DNA of 64,000 nt from NCBI GenBank assembly GCA_020112395.1, contig JACCEK010000001.1:992001-1056000 (forward strand), in the 5' to 3' direction. Origin of the DNA: Aerococcaceae bacterium DSM 111021 (GTDB lineage: Bacteria > Bacillota > Bacilli > Lactobacillales > Aerococcaceae). Numbering within the stretch: position 1 is the first letter of the stretch; the number at the start of each line of letters is the position of its first letter. Below the pieces are notes generated by a model, which was not told the DNA's origin, did no database searches, and saw only the letters and a list, made by a program, of their open reading frames with translations. The position numbers and the translations under genes are program-made. Positions 8,823 to 17,479 of the stretch are shown one piece after another.

Positions 8823-10946
8823 TTATAAATCTCTGTCTTGATTAATGTGAGAATTTCTTTCTTCTGTGTCATCAGATGGTACTTCATCTGGTTCAACATA
8901 AGTTGTCTCTTCTTCAGCACGATCATACACATCTGAATGATTTTCATCATCTTTTGCTTTTTCTTTCGCATCTTTGAAGCTATCAGGTTCATCTGGTAAT
9001 TCTGGTTTATCCTTTGAATCTGTATCTTCAGGCGCAGGCATTTGGCCAGTTTCGAATAAAGATTTGATCGCTCTTTGGTCTAATGTTTCAATTTCTAATA
9101 ATTTTTCAGCAATTGTATTTAATTGCTCTCGGTGTTCGTTAATAATCTCGTGTGCTTCTGTTAACGCCATATCAATAATACGTCGAATTTCAGAATCGAT
9201 TTCGTAAGCAATTTGCTCAGAATATGTCACATTTTGACCATATTGACGTCCAGCGAATGGTTTTTGATTTCCTTCATACTGAACCGTTCCTAATTTTTCA
9301 GACATACCATACTCAGTAATCATTGAACGAACAATTTGAGTAGCTTGTTGGAAGTCATTGCTTGCTCCAGTAGATTGGTGATTAAACACAATCTCTTCAG
9401 CAGCACGTCCACCAAGTAAACCGACAACTTGTTCATATAATTCTTTCTCAGTAATAATATATTGATCTTCTTTAGGAAGCATAATCGCATACCCACCAGC
9501 ACGTCCACGAGGTACAATGGTAACTTTATGAACTACGCGCGCATCACTTAATACCATTCCAACAATCGTATGTCCCGCTTCGTGATATGCAACGGTTTCG
9601 CGTTGTTTCACTGACATTTCACGATTTGTCTTAGCTGGCCCAGCAATCACACGATCATGTGCTTCATCAATATCAGCTGCATGAATCATTTTATGATCCA
9701 CACGTGCAGCAATTAATGCCGCTTCGTTTAATAGGTTTTCTAAGTCAGCTCCAGAGAAACCTGGTGTTTGTTGCGCGATAACTTTCAAGTCCACATCGTT
9801 AGCTAATTGCTTGTTACGAGAATGAACAAGTAGTATTTCTTCACGACCTTTTACATCTGGGTTCCCAACAAGAATCTGTCTATCAAAACGACCGGGACGA
9901 AGTAAAGCAGGGTCTAATACGTCAGAACGGTTTGTTGCCGCCATAACGATAATACCTTCATTACCTTCGAATCCGTCCATTTCAACAAGTAATTGGTTAA
10001 GTGTTTGTTCACGTTCATCGTGACCTCCACCCATACCAGCTCCACGTTGACGACCTACAGCATCAATCTCATCAATAAAGATAATTGATGGTGCATTTTT
10101 CTTGGCATTTTCGAATAAATCTCTTACACGACTCGCTCCCACTCCAACAAACATCTCAACAAATTCTGAACCTGAGATACTATAGAATGGTACACCCGCT
10201 TCACCAGCAACAGCCTTAGCTAATAACGTCTTACCTGTACCTGGAGGTCCTTCTAATAGAACACCAGCTGGAATACGTGCACCAAGCTTTGTGAATCGAT
10301 CTGGATCTTTTAAGAATTCTACAACTTCGACTAATTCTTGTTTTTCTTCTTCTGCACCAGCAACATCAGAGAAACGAACTTTAATGTTTTGTTTTGAAAC
10401 GTCTTTTGATTTAGACTTTCCAAAGTTCATTACACCTTTTCCGCCACCTGATCCTTGTTGTGTCATAGAATAGATCAAGAAAAATGTTGGGATTAATAAG
10501 ATTAAGAATGGTAAAAAGCTTAACCATAATCCTGCACTAGATTCCGGTATTGTCTGAATTTTTGTATCATTTTCTAAAGCAATATCCGTTACCATATTCA
10601 ATGTTGCGTCATTACCTAGAACAGTGGTCTCAAATAAACTTACTTCATTAGATCCTTGAATAACTTGTAGGAAGTTATCTTCTTCCTGTTCAACCGTTTC
10701 ATTTGGTGTACGATACTCACCTCGTACTGTATATGCTCCTGACCCTATTTGAATGTCAAATGTTTCAATATTTCCACTTTCCAATTCACTGATAAATTCA
10801 GATGATGATATCTCTTCAGTTTGCCCAGCATAACCTAAGTTACCTGAGAAGACTTGAAACATACCAACTATAGCTAAAAATATAAGGATATAGGGTAAGG
10901 TTCCCCGAAAGAAATTACGATTTGGGTTTGGATTTCGATTATTCAT
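8823..10946 (-). CDS. ftsH: ATP-dependent membrane zinc metalloprotease FtsH
   Basis: A 707-residue membrane AAA+ protease that degrades misfolded membrane proteins and short-lived regulators. There are two N-terminal membrane segments (about 16-35 and 140-162) around an extracellular domain of about 100 residues. Then come Walker A GPPGTGKT (233-240), Walker B IIFIDEID (288-295), the SRH region and the zinc motif HEAGH (455-459), with a further Asp ligand near 530. The tail after about residue 630 is highly acidic and poorly conserved in the family. GGAGGAGATAG precedes the ATG. It closes the tilS-hpt-ftsH unit, an order conserved in Bacilli. Confidence 0.96.
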   Translation of the reverse strand: MNNRNPNPNRNFFRGTLPYILIFLAIVGMFQVFSGNLGYAGQTEEISSSEFISELESGNIETFDIQIGSGAYTVRGEYRTPNETVEQEEDNFLQVIQGSNEVSLFETTVLGNDATLNMVTDIALENDTKIQTIPESSAGLWLSFLPFLILLIPTFFLIYSMTQQGSGGGKGVMNFGKSKSKDVSKQNIKVRFSDVAGAEEEKQELVEVVEFLKDPDRFTKLGARIPAGVLLEGPPGTGKTLLAKAVAGEAGVPFYSISGSEFVEMFVGVGASRVRDLFENAKKNAPSIIFIDEIDAVGRQRGAGMGGGHDEREQTLNQLLVEMDGFEGNEGIIVMAATNRSDVLDPALLRPGRFDRQILVGNPDVKGREEILLVHSRNKQLANDVDLKVIAQQTPGFSGADLENLLNEAALIAARVDHKMIHAADIDEAHDRVIAGPAKTNREMSVKQRETVAYHEAGHTIVGMVLSDARVVHKVTIVPRGRAGGYAIMLPKEDQYIITEKELYEQVVGLLGGRAAEEIVFNHQSTGASNDFQQATQIVRSMITEYGMSEKLGTVQYEGNQKPFAGRQYGQNVTYSEQIAYEIDSEIRRIIDMALTEAHEIINEHREQLNTIAEKLLEIETLDQRAIKSLFETGQMPAPEDTDSKDKPELPDEPDSFKDAKEKAKDDENHSDVYDRAEEETTYVEPDEVPSDDTEERNSHINQDRDL

Positions 10947-11048
10947 CTATCTATCTCCTCCTTACTTACATATTATTATGTATCTTAGTTATAATAGCAC
11001 AATTAAGCCTAATTGCACTATTATAATGCTTTATTACTTAATTTTAAA

Positions 11049-11591
11049 TTATTGATAAATTTCAGGTTTAAGCACACCGATATATGGTAAATTACGATAT
11101 TTTTGTTCGAAGTCTAGTCCATACCCAACAACGAATTCATCTGGCACTTCAAGCCCTACGTAATTTGGGATAATATCTTTAACCACACGACGTGCGGGCT
11201 TATCTAATAACGTACATACTTGCACAGATGCAGCTTTACGGTATTTAAATAAATCAACTAAGTACTTTAATGTACGTCCTGTATCAATGATATCTTCTAC
11301 AACTAGAACATGACGACCTTCTAGATGTGTATCTAAATCTTTGATGATTTTAACTTCACCAGAAGATTCAAAGGCATGTCCATAACTCGATACGTCCATG
11401 AAATCAATCTCTAAATAGACATCCATCGCTCGAACAATATCCGCCATAAAAATAGAAGCCCCACGTAAGATTCCAACGACTACTACCTCTTTGTCTTTAT
11501 ATTCCTTTGTCAACTCTTCACCTAATCGGTTAACAGCTTCCTGAATCTCTTCTGGGGTTACTAATACTTCTTTTATGTCTTGTTCTAACAT
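11049..11591 (-). CDS. hpt: Hypoxanthine phosphoribosyltransferase
   Basis: A 180-residue type I phosphoribosyltransferase that converts hypoxanthine or guanine with PRPP to IMP or GMP. The PRPP-binding signature is [11 protein letters not shown] (about 95-105). The hood segment GILRGASIF and the purine-contact region near the C-terminus ([18 protein letters not shown]) are typical. GGAGAAAG precedes the ATG. It lies between tilS and ftsH; the upstream gap holds a perfect 10-base-arm inverted repeat at 11649-11670. Confidence 0.95.
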   Translation of the reverse strand: MLEQDIKEVLVTPEEIQEAVNRLGEELTKEYKDKEVVVVGILRGASIFMADIVRAMDVYLEIDFMDVSSYGHAFESSGEVKIIKDLDTHLEGRHVLVVEDIIDTGRTLKYLVDLFKYRKAASVQVCTLLDKPARRVVKDIIPNYVGLEVPDEFVVGYGLDFEQKYRNLPYIGVLKPEIYQ

Positions 11592-11648
11592 TTACTTTCT
11601 CCTTTATTATGTATTATCTTTTATTCATAATAACTACTATTTAATATC

Positions 11649-11670
11649 TTGCTTTTATAAATAAAAGCAA
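11649..11670. repeat. Perfect inverted repeat between tilS and hpt
   Basis: TTGCTTTTAT and ATAAAAGCAA arms separated by two bases. No U-run follows, so it is more likely an mRNA-processing or stability hairpin than a terminator. Confidence 0.4.
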
Positions 11671-11714
11671 ATAGTTAGCGTTATTGATATTATGAAGTAA
11701 ATGTTACCATATTA

Positions 11715-13175
11715 TCAAGTATTATTCTTGCTTTTTTGATATATAAATAGGTGAGTTTGGTTTTCTATCATATTATAATAATTTTCATCTTTACTAATAT
11801 GAGGTAACATCCCCAATACTTCACCTTTATTACTTTCAAGAATCCAGTATTCATCACGTTTTGATTTTGGTACTTTTTGATCAATCATCACTCGGGATAC
11901 TTTCTTGTGATAACTCGTTCCATTCGGTCTACGTAATGTAAGTGTATCACCATTCCCCCGGTGTCTAAGCGTTGGGAGCGGCTCTCCTTTAGTTAAAGTT
12001 AAAGGTATCTCAATATATAGATCTTTTTTTAAGTCAGTCGCAATAGCACCTATTTCAAAAACACCTGCTGATTCATGTTTGTTGAGTTTATACCAGTGAT
12101 TAATCCGGTTAAACTTTATTTCACTTTGCTCAGTCATTTCAGCTACAAATTCTTGAGGTTGTACCCATATATAATCATATTCTCTTAACGCGACCCAATT
12201 ATTTGCAATATTAATCGTCATATTTGGCGCATCAGTTTGTGTAATTAAACGTTCTAATTGTTTTACTGCAGCCTTATTGTAAGATTGAATCTGATGAATT
12301 AATCTTTCTTCTAAGAAAATCGCTAAGTAAATCTGGATTAAATCTTTTGACAACTCAAGAAATTTAGGTACATACAGAAGCCAACGTTCACCTGATAACT
12401 GCATTAATAGTTCAGGTTCAGTTTTTAAATATTGGTTATAATGCGCATCATAACTCGCTTCTAACTGTTCTGTCAAAAGTAACAAATTAGATAGAAACTG
12501 TGGATTCTCCTCTTCTAGAAAAGGCAGCATCTTGTGTCTCATTCGATTTCTCATATAGGTCAAGTCAGCATTCGTCTGATCTTCATTATATGGAACTTGA
12601 TGTTCTTCTGCATATTCATACAATGCCTCTTTTTTTGCTGAACTTAATGGACGGAGTACACGAACTGATTTCGAATGTTTTGTCGATGTTGTCAGAATAC
12701 GTTGGTAGTTTGAACGAATGCCTCGAACCCCACGCAATGACGTTCCACGAATCAAACGCATCAATACAGTTTCTCCTAAATCATTCAGATGATGCGCTGT
12801 CATTAATGTGTCGCTATTCGTCTTTACCATGACATCTCCAAAGAATTGATAACGAGCGTCCCGAGCACTAGCCTCTACATTCACTGTAGCCGGCTCATCC
12901 CATTGACTTATAAAGTATGTTAACTCATGCTCTTTTGAATACTCTTTTACCAACTGAGCATCTTGATCACTTTCATCTCTTAATTGATGATTAAAATGAG
13001 CAACAATAAATTCTTTTTTATCTTCTTTAGCTAATTGTTCATTTACTTGAAGCATAATATTCAATAAAACCATTGAATCTAACCCTCCCGAAACGGCAAG
13101 TAATATTCTTTTGCTTCGAGTCCAATGTGTCCATTCATTCAACTGTTGTTTAACATTATTCAACAAATTACTCAT
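11715..13175 (-). CDS. tilS: tRNA(Ile)-lysidine synthase
   Basis: A 486-residue essential enzyme that converts C34 of the CAU-anticodon tRNA-Ile to lysidine using ATP and lysine. The N-type ATP-pyrophosphatase P-loop SGGLDS is at residues 29-34. The N-terminal catalytic domain is followed by the TilS central and C-terminal substrate-binding domains. GAGGTG precedes the ATG. It is the first gene of tilS-hpt-ftsH. In the usual Bacilli order yabR lies immediately upstream, but here a plus-strand three-gene insert intervenes. Confidence 0.93.
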   Translation of the reverse strand: MSNLLNNVKQQLNEWTHWTRSKRILLAVSGGLDSMVLLNIMLQVNEQLAKEDKKEFIVAHFNHQLRDESDQDAQLVKEYSKEHELTYFISQWDEPATVNVEASARDARYQFFGDVMVKTNSDTLMTAHHLNDLGETVLMRLIRGTSLRGVRGIRSNYQRILTTSTKHSKSVRVLRPLSSAKKEALYEYAEEHQVPYNEDQTNADLTYMRNRMRHKMLPFLEEENPQFLSNLLLLTEQLEASYDAHYNQYLKTEPELLMQLSGERWLLYVPKFLELSKDLIQIYLAIFLEERLIHQIQSYNKAAVKQLERLITQTDAPNMTINIANNWVALREYDYIWVQPQEFVAEMTEQSEIKFNRINHWYKLNKHESAGVFEIGAIATDLKKDLYIEIPLTLTKGEPLPTLRHRGNGDTLTLRRPNGTSYHKKVSRVMIDQKVPKSKRDEYWILESNKGEVLGMLPHISKDENYYNMIENQTHLFIYQKSKNNT

Positions 13176-13439
13176 ACATCATCACCTCGCTTTCTCAGTA
13201 ACGAAGTATATTTTAACACGATTAGAGATAAAGTATAGAATAATTATATTAACTATACATTAAGTATATTAATCTTTCGCGCTTAATTCATTTTGATCTC
13301 TAATCTATCATGTTATTATATAGTTACGTACTCTAATATATTCTTTAATTTTCAAACTCCATTTTTAGTATAAACTTCCTTTTAATTTTTTAAAAGTAAA
13401 AGTTTAAGTTACGTGACTTTTCCAGATAAAGGAGACACT

Positions 13440-14141
13440 ATGAAAAATATAAAAGCAATCGGTTGGGATTTAGACGATACTTTATATCAACGCGGAGATT
13501 TTTATCGCTCTGTATTCGAAACTATGCAACAGAATGTTATTAAAATCAATCACTCATTCAAAGAGTTTTACCGCATTTTTGAAATTCAATCAGATATTGA
13601 GTATGAGAAATTTATTCGAGAAGGCAAAGAAAAAGATGATTATCAAATAGACCGTGTTATTTCTACTTATAATCATTTCAATTATCAGATTTCACGAGAT
13701 CAAGCAATTATCTTTACTTCACTCTATCTCTATTACCGTAATCACTTAAAACTTCATAACGATGTGTCGAATGTTTTCAAACACCTAATTGACTCAGGTT
13801 ATGAATTATTTATATTAACAAATGGCCCTTCAATCGATCAACGAAATAAATTATCCAAGTTACAAATAGCTAATTGGATCCCAGAGAACAGGTGGTTTAT
13901 CTCTGAAGAGCTTAACTATTCAAAACCTGATATTGAGTTATTCAAACAAGTCGAACATACATTAGGCTATCAAAGCCACGAACTTGCATATATTGGAGAT
14001 AATTATCAGAATGATATTTTCGGCTCAACTCAAGCTGGTTGGCACGCTGTCCATTATTTTCACCCTGCGAATAACGGGAAAGAGTTGAATCATCCAGCAA
14101 CCATTCATCATATAAAAGAGGTCATTAATCTTTTTTCTTAG
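13440..14141 (+). CDS. HAD-superfamily hydrolase (phosphatase-like)
   Basis: A 233-residue haloacid dehalogenase-type hydrolase. Motif I is WDLDDTLY with Asp10 and Asp12, motif II is ILTNG, the motif III Lys is in SKPDIELF and motif IV is YIGDNYQND. An alpha-helical cap lies between motifs I and II, as in YjjG/YfnB-like phosphatases. A GTG start at 13413 is possible in frame, but AAAGGAG at 13428-13434 points to ATG 13440. It is transcribed away from tilS and lies 82 bases before a two-component system. The natural substrate is unknown; a nucleotide or sugar phosphate is only a family-based guess. Confidence 0.88.
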   Translation: MKNIKAIGWDLDDTLYQRGDFYRSVFETMQQNVIKINHSFKEFYRIFEIQSDIEYEKFIREGKEKDDYQIDRVISTYNHFNYQISRDQAIIFTSLYLYYRNHLKLHNDVSNVFKHLIDSGYELFILTNGPSIDQRNKLSKLQIANWIPENRWFISEELNYSKPDIELFKQVEHTLGYQSHELAYIGDNYQNDIFGSTQAGWHAVHYFHPANNGKELNHPATIHHIKEVINLFS

Positions 14142-14223
14142 AATGTGTCTATGTTATTGGATAGCTTCATAAATAGTTAACACTATCATGCTAGATTAAA
14201 CCTAATATATAGGAGGAATTCAA

Positions 14224-14898
14224 ATGACAAAAATATTAATCATAGAAGATGATTTGGAACTAGCTAATATGTTCAAATCTGTTCTAGAACATGCTGATTA
14301 TGATGTTGAAACAGCTGGCAACGGAGTGTTCGCTCTTGATTATCTCGATAAAGAATATGTTGATTTAATTATTACAGATATTATGATGCCTGAAATGGAT
14401 GGTTATGAGTTTGCTGATGCAATGCGTCAAATCGGTGATGAGGTACCCATCTTAGTTATCTCTGCCAAAGATGATTACGAAGATAAGAAACTTGGCTTTA
14501 GAATCGGTGTTGATGACTATATGGTTAAGCCGATTGATGTTAAAGAAATGGTACTGAGAGTTGAAGCTTTATTGCGTCGTTCAAAAATCACGAACAGCCG
14601 ACACTTGATTGTAGGCGAAACAACTTTAAACCAAGATAACTTTTCAGTTACTACTGGTGAAGATGTGTCATCTTTACCTCAAAAAGAATTTTTACTTTTA
14701 CAAAAGCTTTTATCATACCCAGATAAAATTTTCACACGCCAACAACTCATGGACCAAATTTGGGGCTTAGATACACAAACTGATGAGCGAACAATCGACG
14801 TTCATATCAAACGTTTACGTGATCGTTTTTCTAATAATGATGACTTTAGTATTTTAACGATTCGTGGACTTGGCTACAAAGCAGATATTAACCAATGA
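14224..14898 (+). CDS. OmpR/PhoB-family response regulator
   Basis: A 224-residue response regulator. The receiver domain has Asp52 (LIITDIMMPEMDG) as the phosphorylation site and Lys102 (YMVKPID), and is followed by a winged-helix DNA-binding domain (about 127-222). GGAGGAATTCAA precedes the ATG. Its stop overlaps the start of the partner kinase by four bases (ATGA), so the two are translationally coupled. The orthologue is not certain, and the promoters it controls cannot be deduced here. Confidence 0.93.
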   Translation: MTKILIIEDDLELANMFKSVLEHADYDVETAGNGVFALDYLDKEYVDLIITDIMMPEMDGYEFADAMRQIGDEVPILVISAKDDYEDKKLGFRIGVDDYMVKPIDVKEMVLRVEALLRRSKITNSRHLIVGETTLNQDNFSVTTGEDVSSLPQKEFLLLQKLLSYPDKIFTRQQLMDQIWGLDTQTDERTIDVHIKRLRDRFSNNDDFSILTIRGLGYKADINQ

Positions 14899-15950
14899 AA
14901 AAGTGGCTAGAATCACGTTTATGGATTTACTTTTCATTCGTAACTTTACTACTAACTATTATATTTGCTGCTACTTTAATCATTATTGTCTTAACTTTAG
15001 AACAATTTTCTCTATTACCTGACTTTGATTCCTCGCCTAAGTTATCTTGGGTGATTCCAATCACTTTCAGTAGTGTCATTGGTGTTGTAATTTCTGGAAT
15101 TGTTATGATCCAATTACTCAATCCAATTATTAAACTAAAAAAAGCTATGAGTAAAGTAATTGAGAGTGATTTCTCTGTTCAATTAGATGAAAATCAACGT
15201 ATCGCAGAAGTATCAGAATTGTATCATTCTTTCAATTTGATGGTGAACGAGCTGAATAGTATTCAAAGATTACAGAGTGATTTTACCTCAGTCATCTCGC
15301 ACGAATTCAAGACGCCTTTATCATCAATTCAAGGTTATGCGCAATTGCTTCAATCGCCTGATTTATCACAAAGTGAACGTGAGACCTATCAACATCGTAT
15401 TATCGTAGCAACTAAACAACTATCTGGACTTTCAGAAAATATATTAAAGTTATCTAAACTGGATAATCAATCGATCTCAATCGAGAGAAAATCTTACCGC
15501 CTAGATGAACAAATTCGTGAAAGTATTCTTAGTCTCTATAATCAATGGGATGAGAAAAACTTAACTATGACCATCGATCTAGATTCAACTGTTCTTTATG
15601 CTAATGAAGATTTATTGAATCAAGTTTGGATTAACTTACTAGATAACGCGATTAAGTATAGTGAGCAAAATGGTCAAATCATTATTCATCTGAAAGATTC
15701 TAAAGATTATGTGGAAATCATTATTGAAGATACTGGTATTGGTATCCCTTCAGAAAAATTAGATATTATTTTCGAACGATTCTTCCAAGTAGACGGCAGT
15801 CGGTTTACTTCTGGTAATGGGCTTGGGTTAGCTATTGTGAAACGTATTATCGAAAATCACGAAGGTACGATTGAGTACCAAAGTGAATTAGGCGATGGAA
15901 CCAAAGTTATTATCATGCTTCCACACAAAAAAGTTGTACACACCAAATAA
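14895..15950 (+). CDS. Sensor histidine kinase with a very short extracellular loop
   Basis: A 351-residue HisKA-type kinase. Two membrane segments (about 13-35 and 52-74) leave an external loop of only about 17 residues, so it is built like an intramembrane-sensing kinase rather than a ligand-domain sensor. HAMP (about 75-125), H-box SHEFKTPLSS with His136, N-box NLLDNAIKYS, G1 EDTGIGIP, F-box ERFFQ and G2 GNGLGLAI are all present. The length matches SaeS, but the H-box differs, so I do not name it. By analogy such kinases sense cell-envelope damage or need an accessory membrane protein; no such gene is adjacent. Confidence 0.92.
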   Translation: MKKWLESRLWIYFSFVTLLLTIIFAATLIIIVLTLEQFSLLPDFDSSPKLSWVIPITFSSVIGVVISGIVMIQLLNPIIKLKKAMSKVIESDFSVQLDENQRIAEVSELYHSFNLMVNELNSIQRLQSDFTSVISHEFKTPLSSIQGYAQLLQSPDLSQSERETYQHRIIVATKQLSGLSENILKLSKLDNQSISIERKSYRLDEQIRESILSLYNQWDEKNLTMTIDLDSTVLYANEDLLNQVWINLLDNAIKYSEQNGQIIIHLKDSKDYVEIIIEDTGIGIPSEKLDIIFERFFQVDGSRFTSGNGLGLAIVKRIIENHEGTIEYQSELGDGTKVIIMLPHKKVVHTK

Positions 15951-16090
15951 TAAAGACCTTTAAATACGAAGAGTATAAATGTAAATATCACATATATTTC
16001 TGTGACAAAAACAAATTCATTGTGACGCTGGAATAAACGATTAAATAATCTTCAGCATATTCATAACAAGTTTTGTCTAAAATGTAAATA

Positions 16091-16130
16091 AAAAGAGCGG
16101 ATTCCATATTGCAATGGAATCCGCTCTTTT
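16091..16130. terminator. Bidirectional terminator between kinase and yabR
   Basis: Perfect arms GAGCGGATTCCAT and ATGGAATCCGCTC are flanked by AAAA and TTTT on either side of a four- to six-base loop. It can serve both the plus-strand kinase gene and the minus-strand S1 gene. Confidence 0.92.
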
Positions 16131-16146
16131 CTGTATCATAAATAGA

Positions 16147-16671
16147 TTAGTTGCGACGGCCTCCGCGACCTCCGCGTTTACCTTCAGTATTACGACGTAA
16201 AGAAGATAAGTTATCTTCACTATCTTTAAGGAATTGATTCATTAATGAATCAAAATCATTTCCTCCACCACTGTTGTTATTGTTGTTGCTTCTACTTTGT
16301 TGTGGTCTACTGCTTGAACTGTGGCTTGGTTTGCTATAGCCACCTTTATTGCTACTATGACTTTGCCCTTTATATTCACTCGGTTTTCTATCTCGTGAAG
16401 GTGCAGGTCTTGATGTTGCTTGATCTGGTTGCGCTTGTTCATTCGCTTTACGAATTGACAAGTTAATCTTTCCATCTGGGGTGATTTTAAGAACTTTAAC
16501 TGTGACTTCATCGCCTACTGATAAGATATCGTTAATATCTTTTACGAATCCATCTGAAACTTCACTAATATGAACGAGTCCCGATTGATTTTCTGGTAAC
16601 GAAACAAATGCACCAAAGTTTGTTATACCTGTAACTTTACCTGAAACCTTTTGACCTACTTCAACTGACAT
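16147..16671 (-). CDS. yabR: S1-domain RNA-binding protein (YabR-like)
   Basis: A 174-residue protein. Residues 1-72 form an S1/OB domain (VGQKVSGKVTGITNFGAFVS and a SIRKA end), similar to general stress protein 13. The rest is a low-complexity basic tail rich in Ser, Asn, Arg and Gly, ending in GGRGGRRN, typical of an unstructured RNA-binding extension. It follows divIC in the conserved pth-mfd-rqcP-divIC-yabR order. Its exact RNA or ribosome partner is not known from sequence. Confidence 0.9.
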   Translation of the reverse strand: MSVEVGQKVSGKVTGITNFGAFVSLPENQSGLVHISEVSDGFVKDINDILSVGDEVTVKVLKITPDGKINLSIRKANEQAQPDQATSRPAPSRDRKPSEYKGQSHSSNKGGYSKPSHSSSSRPQQSRSNNNNNSGGGNDFDSLMNQFLKDSEDNLSSLRRNTEGKRGGRGGRRN

Positions 16672-16721
16672 TAATTACAATTTCCTCCTTGATTTTCTAT
16701 CTTATTGTAACGAGTAAGGGA

Positions 16722-17123
16722 TTATTCTTGAACGTCTCCTAAATCAAAAATAATTTCACCTGGTTTACTATAATAATAGTCACGTCTTGCAACATCCGCG
16801 AGGTATTCAGCGTCTTGCATATGTTTATACTCTTCTTGAGCCTGAATATTCTCTTGCATTGCTTCCTTTTCTTGTTCTTTTGCAGTAGCTAACTCTTGTG
16901 TTAACACTTCTGATTCCCAATAAGCTTGCACTAATGGGACTGTTGCTAGTGTTACTCCAATAATACCTATTGCAAGAACACCTAATGTTTGCATTTTAAA
17001 TGCATTATTAGGCTTTTTCTTTTTCTCTACGGGTTCAGCCATATTAGGACGTTCTCCCCGTTGATTCGGAAGATACACAACTTTTTCATTATTTCTATGA
17101 TTGTTTGTTTTCGTTTGTTGCAT
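16722..17123 (-). CDS. divIC: Septum formation initiator DivIC
   Basis: A 133-residue bitopic division protein: a basic cytoplasmic N-terminus, one membrane segment (about 45-65), then a coiled coil (about 70-105) and the short conserved extracytoplasmic tail. DivIC pairs with DivIB and FtsL at the divisome. A GTG start at 17132 is in frame but overlaps the AAGGGG Shine-Dalgarno, so ATG 17123 is chosen. Its neighbours rqcP and yabR are the standard ones. Confidence 0.9.
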   Translation of the reverse strand: MQQTKTNNHRNNEKVVYLPNQRGERPNMAEPVEKKKKPNNAFKMQTLGVLAIGIIGVTLATVPLVQAYWESEVLTQELATAKEQEKEAMQENIQAQEEYKHMQDAEYLADVARRDYYYSKPGEIIFDLGDVQE

Positions 17124-17210
17124 ACGTTTCACCCCTTATTCATATCCGAGTATAACAGTATTTTTGTTAAATATCCATTATAAATGAAAAAATAAAGGGA
17201 ACTCACTCCA

Positions 17211-17477
17211 TTAATAAGACTGTTCTAGACGTTCTTCTGAAATGATTTTATACATGTTTTGAGCATCTTCTTTTTTCGTTGATTCTTGTAACTCATTTAC
17301 TTCAACAGTCATGATACGATTACCGAATCGAACGCTTAATTCATCTCCAACTGAAACAGCTGAACTTGACTTAGCTACATTGCCATTGATTGTAATTCGA
17401 CCTTGGTCTGCGACTTCTTTCGCGACAGTTCTTCGCTTAATTAAACGAGACACTTTCAAAAACTTATCTAAACGCAT
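17211..17477 (-). CDS. rqcP: S4-domain RNA-binding protein RqcP (YabO/RlbA)
   Basis: An 88-residue S4-fold protein ([20 protein letters not shown] is the classical S4 opening). In Firmicutes this family assists RqcH in adding alanine tails to nascent chains on obstructed 50S subunits. AGGAGG precedes the ATG. The start lies 3 bases after the mfd stop codon, so the two are co-translated, as in other Bacilli. Confidence 0.92.
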   Translation of the reverse strand: MRLDKFLKVSRLIKRRTVAKEVADQGRITINGNVAKSSSAVSVGDELSVRFGNRIMTVEVNELQESTKKEDAQNMYKIISEERLEQSY

Positions 17478-17479
17478 AT

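Noticed and set aside
12500-12832. 110-codon plus-strand ORF inside tilS
   Set aside because: No ribosome-binding site, no family resemblance, and it lies wholly opposite a conserved essential gene.
14895-15950. Naming the short-loop kinase SaeS because of its identical length (351 residues)
   Set aside because: The H-box (SHEFKTP against AHDLKTP, from memory) and the rest of the N-terminus differ.
16242-16511. Alternative frames in both strands across yabR
   Set aside because: Caused by the low-complexity Ser/Asn/Gly tail; the S1-domain frame has the domain, ribosome-binding site and conserved neighbours.
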